This document shows, one piece after another, positions 60,118 through 64,000 of a stretch of DNA of 64,000 bases (positions within the stretch are counted from its first letter, which is position 1; each line of letters starts with the position of its first letter). The DNA is taken from positions 1 through 64,000 of the forward strand of contig OMXX01000021.1 of assembly GCA_900315105.1 (NCBI GenBank), in the 5' to 3' direction. The DNA comes from an uncultured Prevotellaceae bacterium. GTDB lineage: Bacteria > Bacteroidota > Bacteroidia > Bacteroidales > Bacteroidaceae. Both the position numbers and the translations under genes were made by a program. The notes beneath the pieces are model-generated. The model was not told the origin of the DNA. It saw nothing but the letters and a program-made list of their open reading frames with translations, and ran no database searches.

Positions 60118-61587
60118 ATGGCAAATATAAAATCTTTAGTTAAGGATACTGCGGTATATGGAATGAGCAGTATCATTGGCAGGTTTCTGAACTATCTGCT
60201 TGTGCCACTCTACACTCACGTATTCCCTGCTTCGGGTGGTGGCTATGGTGTGGTGACAAACCTGTATGCATACGTTGCGTTGATACTCGTGATACTGACA
60301 TTCGGTATGGAGACAACGTTCTTCCGCTTTGCCAACAAGGATGAAGAGAATCCGCATTGTGTGTTCTCTACCTCGATATTCATGGTGAGTGCGTTGTCAG
60401 CTCTGTTCCTTGTCTTGGTGTTTGGCTTCATAGATCCTATAAGTGAGGCTCTTAACTATACGGAGCATAAGGAATATATCCTGATGCTTGCTGTCGTGGT
60501 GGCATTGGATGCCTTTCAGGCAATACCATTCTCTTACCTCAGATACAAGAAGAAGGCTATCAAATTTGCTTCGCTGAAGATGTTCTACATATTCTTGAAT
60601 GTAGGTTTGAACCTCGTGTATTTCGTTTGGTTGGGTAAGACAGATGTGTTCTACGTATTCTCGCTCAATCTTGTTTGCACAGGTTTGATAACATTCTTCT
60701 TCATACCAGAGTTCGCTCATGAGCATGTGGCTGCACGAGTATATTGCAAGGAGAATGGTGTGCCTTTCAAGATTGTGGATTTCGCCCTTCTTCGCAGGAT
60801 GTTCAAGTACTCTTGGCCTATCCTCGTACTTGGTATTGCCGGAATACTGAATCAGACAGCCGATAAGATGATATTCCCGCTCGTATATGATGGTGGGGCA
60901 GATGCCGCAAAAGAACAGCTCGGAATATATGGCGGTAGCGTGAAGATAGCCATGATTATGGCGTTAATAACCCAGGCATTCAGATACGCATACGAGCCTA
61001 TCGTTTTCGCAAAGTCGAAGGATGGCGACAAGAAGGAATACTACTCGGTGGCTATGAAGTATTTCCTTATCTTCACCCTTTTGGCATATCTCTGCGTTAT
61101 GGCTTATATGCCTATTCTTGAGATTATTCTTGGTGGAGATTACAGAGAAGGATTGAAGGTTGTGCCTATCGTTATGGCTGCTGAGATAATGATGGGCGTG
61201 TATTTCAACCTGTCTTTCTGGTATAAGCTTATCGACAAGACGATATGGGGTGCTTGGTTCTCGGCTGCCGGCTGTATCGTACTGTTGGCTGTGAACTATT
61301 TCTTCATCCCAGAATACAGCTATATGGCTTGTGCGTGGGGAGGAGTAGCGGGATATGGAACGGCTATGCTGCTATCATATTTCATCGGTCAGAAGAAATA
61401 TCCTATCGACTATAAGGTGGGCAGACTCTTGTTCTATGTGGCTGTTACGGCTGTGCTCTATGCCGTTATGCACTTTGTTACGGAGAGTATGGGCGATATC
61501 CCTCGTATGGCTATCAACACCTTGCTCATACTTATCTATGTAGGCATAGTTTGGAAACTGGATATTCCAAAGCGCAAGAGAGCGTAG
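60118..61587 (+). CDS. Polysaccharide flippase (Wzx/MATE-like, MVF superfamily)
   Basis: This 489-residue membrane protein is predicted to have about 14 transmembrane helices. It opens SLVKDTAVYGMSSIIGRFLNYLLVPLYTHVF, the polysaccharide biosynthesis protein (PST) family pattern, and includes YSWPILVLGIAGILNQTADKMIFPL and a helical C-terminus ending in a basic tail (KLDIPKRKRA). It would flip a lipid-linked glycan or related lipid precursor across the inner membrane. No glycan-synthesis genes are adjacent in this window. Confidence 0.9.
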   Translation: MANIKSLVKDTAVYGMSSIIGRFLNYLLVPLYTHVFPASGGGYGVVTNLYAYVALILVILTFGMETTFFRFANKDEENPHCVFSTSIFMVSALSALFLVLVFGFIDPISEALNYTEHKEYILMLAVVVALDAFQAIPFSYLRYKKKAIKFASLKMFYIFLNVGLNLVYFVWLGKTDVFYVFSLNLVCTGLITFFFIPEFAHEHVAARVYCKENGVPFKIVDFALLRRMFKYSWPILVLGIAGILNQTADKMIFPLVYDGGADAAKEQLGIYGGSVKIAMIMALITQAFRYAYEPIVFAKSKDGDKKEYYSVAMKYFLIFTLLAYLCVMAYMPILEIILGGDYREGLKVVPIVMAAEIMMGVYFNLSFWYKLIDKTIWGAWFSAAGCIVLLAVNYFFIPEYSYMACAWGGVAGYGTAMLLSYFIGQKKYPIDYKVGRLLFYVAVTAVLYAVMHFVTESMGDIPRMAINTLLILIYVGIVWKLDIPKRKRA

Positions 61588-61630
61588 TTATTGGGATGGT
61601 ATAAAATTAAAAAACAACATAAAATATTAA

Positions 61631-63763
61631 ATGAAAAGATTTTTTTACAGCTTAATCCTTATGTTCTCAGCCTTCACGGCTTCTGCTGATGAGGGTATGT
61701 GGACGCTTTACAATCTTCCTGAAGGTGCATTCAGACAGATGCAGGCAGAGGGATTTGCCTTGCCACAGAGCAAGCTCTATTCTGACTCTGACGCTATATG
61801 CCGCTCGGTAGTCAATTTCGGCGGTTTCTGCTCAGGTGTGGTTGTTTCGCCTAACGGCCTTGTATTTACCAACCACCATTGCGGTTTTGAGGCTATCAGA
61901 AGTCATTCTACCGTTGAGCACGACTATATGCTGAATGGTTTCTGTGCAAAGTCATACGAAGAAGAGCTGCCTAACGAGGACTTGTTCGTCAGCTTTATGG
62001 TTTCGCAGAAGGATATCACCCCTGTGCTTGACAGTCTCGGCTTCTATGTTCTTTCACTTCAGGAACAGGAAGAGATGATCAACGGACTTGAGGATGTGGA
62101 GAACCGAGTTGTGAAGAAGCAGGATGAGACTCTCCGTGCAGAAATCAAGCCTTTCTTCGAGGGTAACAAATACTTCCTTACCGTTTATCGTGACTATCAG
62201 GATGTGCGCCTTGTATTCGCAGTACCAAAGTCAATGGGTAAGTTTGGTGGTGAGACCGACAACTGGATGTGGCCTCGTCAGACCTGTGACTATTCCGTAT
62301 TCCGTGTATATGTAGATCCAGAGACAGGCGGTCCTGCTCCTTATAGCGAGAAGAACGTGCCTATGCATCCAAAGACATGGGCAAAGGTATCGCTCGACGG
62401 ATATAAGGAAGGCGATTTCGCTATGACTATGGGTTATCCGGGAAGTACAGAGCGTTATCTCTCAAGCTATGGTATTCAGGAGATGCGTGATTGCGAGCAT
62501 GAGCCTCGTATCAAGGTGCGCGGTCTTCGTCAGGAGATTATGCTTCGCCATATGCGTGCTGATGAGGCTGTGCGTATCAAGTACGACTCAAAATATGCGC
62601 AGTCATCGAATTACTGGAAGAATGCCATAGGTATGAACAAGTGTATCGACAGTATCGGAATTGTTCGTATGAAGGAGGCTATGGAAGAGAAGATACAGCA
62701 TTATCAGGATTCAACGGGATATCTGAAGGGAAAGCTCGACTTCATGGCACTTTTGGACCTCTATACCAAGCGTGCTGCTATTGCCAAGCCACTCACATTC
62801 TTCATGGAGGCATTCCGTCGTGGTTCTGAGGTTACCTCAAGGGCTTTGAGCATCAACCGTTTGCAGGTTCAGGGACCAAAGGATAACCCAAAGAAACGTT
62901 ATATCGAATTTGCTGATAATAGCGAGACTTGGGATGAGGCAACAGAGAAGGAGATTCTCGTGGCTCTGCTTCAGAACTACCGCACATGGGTTGACGAACA
63001 GTGGATACCTGATTTCTATAACACTATTGATACAAAGTTCAAGGGCGATTATCAGGCATACGTTGACCATCTCTTCTCAAAATCGCTCATTATGAAGAAT
63101 AACACAAAGATTTTCTTCAATAAGAAGAGTGTGCAGAAGGACCTCGGTATGCAGATGGGATATGACCTTATCAGACTTATCAGCAACATTCGTGAGCAAT
63201 ATACTAATATCTCTGAGAAGATAGAGCTTCAGGAGCGTTATCTCTGTGCTGCAAAGGTTCGTATGGAAGAGGATATGCCTCATTATTCAGATGCTAACTT
63301 CACTATGCGCCTTTCTTATGGTCAGATTGGCGGATATAGCATCGGAGGCTATGATTCTGGCTATTACACCACGGCTGAGAGTATGGTGGCTAAGATGAAG
63401 CTTGGCGACGAGAAGACAGCTCCGGAGGGTAAGTATAACTTCGAGTATTTCGCAGAGCCTGTTATGCAAGAACTCCTTTCAGCTAAGGATTTCGGTAGAT
63501 ATACAGATAAGAATACTGGTAAGCTCCAGTTGTGTTTCCTTACCAATAATGATATTACTGGCGGTAACTCTGGTAGTCCTATGTTCAATGGCAAGGGTGA
63601 GCTTATCGGACTTGCCTTTGACGGTAACTGGGATTCACTTTCAGGTGATATCTTCTTCGACACAAAACTTGCCCGTTGCATCGGCGTTGATATCCGCTAT
63701 GTTGTCTATATGATGGATAAGTGGGGTAAGGCTGACAGATTGGTGAAGGAGATAACAAAATAA
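61631..63763 (+). CDS. S46 family dipeptidyl-peptidase (DPP7-like)
   Basis: This 710-residue exopeptidase releases dipeptides from peptide N-termini in the periplasm. A signal peptide spans residues 1-19 (MKRFFYSLILMFSAFTASA). The chymotrypsin-like catalytic set is visible: His in FTNHHCGFEAI (about 80) and Ser in TGGNSGSPMFN (about 644), with the Asp probably in RDYQDVRLVF. The residue 18 positions after the Ser is Gly (AFDGNW), as in DPP7-type enzymes preferring hydrophobic P1 residues; DPP11-type enzymes have Arg there. Bacteroidales use these enzymes to live on protein. Confidence 0.93.
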   Translation: MKRFFYSLILMFSAFTASADEGMWTLYNLPEGAFRQMQAEGFALPQSKLYSDSDAICRSVVNFGGFCSGVVVSPNGLVFTNHHCGFEAIRSHSTVEHDYMLNGFCAKSYEEELPNEDLFVSFMVSQKDITPVLDSLGFYVLSLQEQEEMINGLEDVENRVVKKQDETLRAEIKPFFEGNKYFLTVYRDYQDVRLVFAVPKSMGKFGGETDNWMWPRQTCDYSVFRVYVDPETGGPAPYSEKNVPMHPKTWAKVSLDGYKEGDFAMTMGYPGSTERYLSSYGIQEMRDCEHEPRIKVRGLRQEIMLRHMRADEAVRIKYDSKYAQSSNYWKNAIGMNKCIDSIGIVRMKEAMEEKIQHYQDSTGYLKGKLDFMALLDLYTKRAAIAKPLTFFMEAFRRGSEVTSRALSINRLQVQGPKDNPKKRYIEFADNSETWDEATEKEILVALLQNYRTWVDEQWIPDFYNTIDTKFKGDYQAYVDHLFSKSLIMKNNTKIFFNKKSVQKDLGMQMGYDLIRLISNIREQYTNISEKIELQERYLCAAKVRMEEDMPHYSDANFTMRLSYGQIGGYSIGGYDSGYYTTAESMVAKMKLGDEKTAPEGKYNFEYFAEPVMQELLSAKDFGRYTDKNTGKLQLCFLTNNDITGGNSGSPMFNGKGELIGLAFDGNWDSLSGDIFFDTKLARCIGVDIRYVVYMMDKWGKADRLVKEITK

Positions 63764-63765
63764 GA

Positions 63766-63830
63766 CCTCTCCCCCCGCCCTCTCCCAAGGAGAGGGGCTG
63801 CCCCCCTCACCCCCACAGGGGGAGTAGATA
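63766..63830. repeat. C-rich palindromic intergenic repeat
   Basis: CCTCTCC and GGAGAGG arms form a dyad, followed by a second dyad of the CCCCC/GGGGG type and GGGAGTAGATAG. The same final 12 bp occur at about 57134-57145, inside the 3' end of the DUF2851 gene, where a related hairpin (GTCCTGCGGAC) is present. Confidence 0.6.
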
Positions 63831-63882
63831 GCATTTGAGGGCGTAATTATTATTTAAAATATTACATTATTAATTCATAACT

Positions 63883-64000
63883 ATGCTTAAAAGGTTTTTT
63901 TCTACAATTGTAGCTGTGTTTGCTGTTGTTATTTCTGCTTCAGCACAGGCTCCTGATCCTGAACTTGAATTTGTTGTAGAGCTCAAGGTGAAGCTTGGGC
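63883..64000 (+). CDS. Secreted protein, DUF3237-like (partial, cut by window end)
   Basis: Only the first 39 residues are visible. MLKRFFSTIVAVFAVVISASA is a signal peptide; the mature part starts QAPDPELEFVVELKVKLG, which fits the start of DUF3237-type proteins (PxLExxxELxVxLG). The call is tentative because the gene runs past the window. Confidence 0.5.
   Translation, partial: MLKRFFSTIVAVFAVVISASAQAPDPELEFVVELKVKLG

Noticed and set aside
1..64000. Insertion sequences or rRNA genes
   Set aside because: I found no DDE, HUH or serine transposase gene and no rRNA-like sequence; the only recombinases are the three tyrosine recombinases listed.

Overview
The window is chromosomal DNA from a member of the Bacteroidales, most likely Prevotella or a close relative. 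This rests on three things seen in the sequence. Promoters repeatedly match the Bacteroidetes pattern (TTG or TTTG, 19-20 bp, then TAnnTTTG). Several genes belong to families typical of the order (smalltalk protein, DUF6291, DUF3987, BT4734-like primase, DUF6371, S46 dipeptidyl-peptidase). The intergenic DNA is rich in the palindromic repeats common in this group.

Layout. Positions 1-1266 are the left chromosomal flank, with repeats and one 30-residue gene. Two genomic islands follow, inserted in tandem at a tRNA gene with a CAT anticodon (55629-55702, minus strand). The last 44 bp or so of this tRNA gene are repeated at 1267-1312 and at 26210-26253, so the islands are about 24.9 kb (1267-26210) and 29.4 kb (26210-55629). 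Each has its own tyrosine recombinase just inside its left end, its own hairpin terminator beside the tRNA fragment, and its own short repeats near both ends. Positions 55703-64000 are the right flank, with ordinary chromosomal genes: DUF2851, a thioesterase, a fused SpmA/SpmB-type membrane protein, a polysaccharide flippase, an S46 peptidase and the start of a secreted protein.

Island 1 carries a HigB/HigA-type toxin-antitoxin pair whose antitoxin is fused to a metallopeptidase, a small accessory operon (HTH, DUF6291, an unassigned protein), a decayed Bro-N antirepressor, and a complete type 1-like BREX phage-defence operon (7687-25738): XRE regulator, brxA, brxB, brxC, [DUF262 protein, DUF3696-type ATPase, unassigned 291-residue protein], pglX, AlbA_2/HATPase protein, pglZ, brxL. 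The bracketed genes are tightly coupled to the operon (11-bp and 1-bp overlaps) and are the best candidates for an added defence module in this island.

Island 2 carries an AAA/DUF4143 ATPase, an unassigned 462-residue protein, a mobilization block (HTH, DUF3987, BT4734-like primase, DUF6371, a candidate oriT region and a MobV-type relaxase), and a minus-strand defence block of about 18 kb (37280-55253). In transcription order the block is: XRE regulator, WYL regulator, OLD-like ATPase plus an unassigned partner, an HsdM-HsdS fusion with a degenerate catalytic motif, hsdM, a YhcG/DUF1016 nuclease, a second hsdM, hsdS, a small membrane protein and a soluble partner sharing a QxAGDN-type motif, a XerD-like recombinase, an hsdS cassette store and hsdR.

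Two observations stand out. First, two nearly identical promoter-operator modules (51259-51297 and 54017-54055), with 25-bp dyads at the same spacing from the -7 box, precede the HsdM-HsdS fusion and the ATPase operon. They suggest that the WYL or XRE regulator beside them controls the block. Second, an 18-bp identical sequence occurs three times inside the hsdS genes, always in the same orientation and reading frame and flanking a recombinase gene. This points to specificity switching by cassette excision or exchange rather than the usual inversion.
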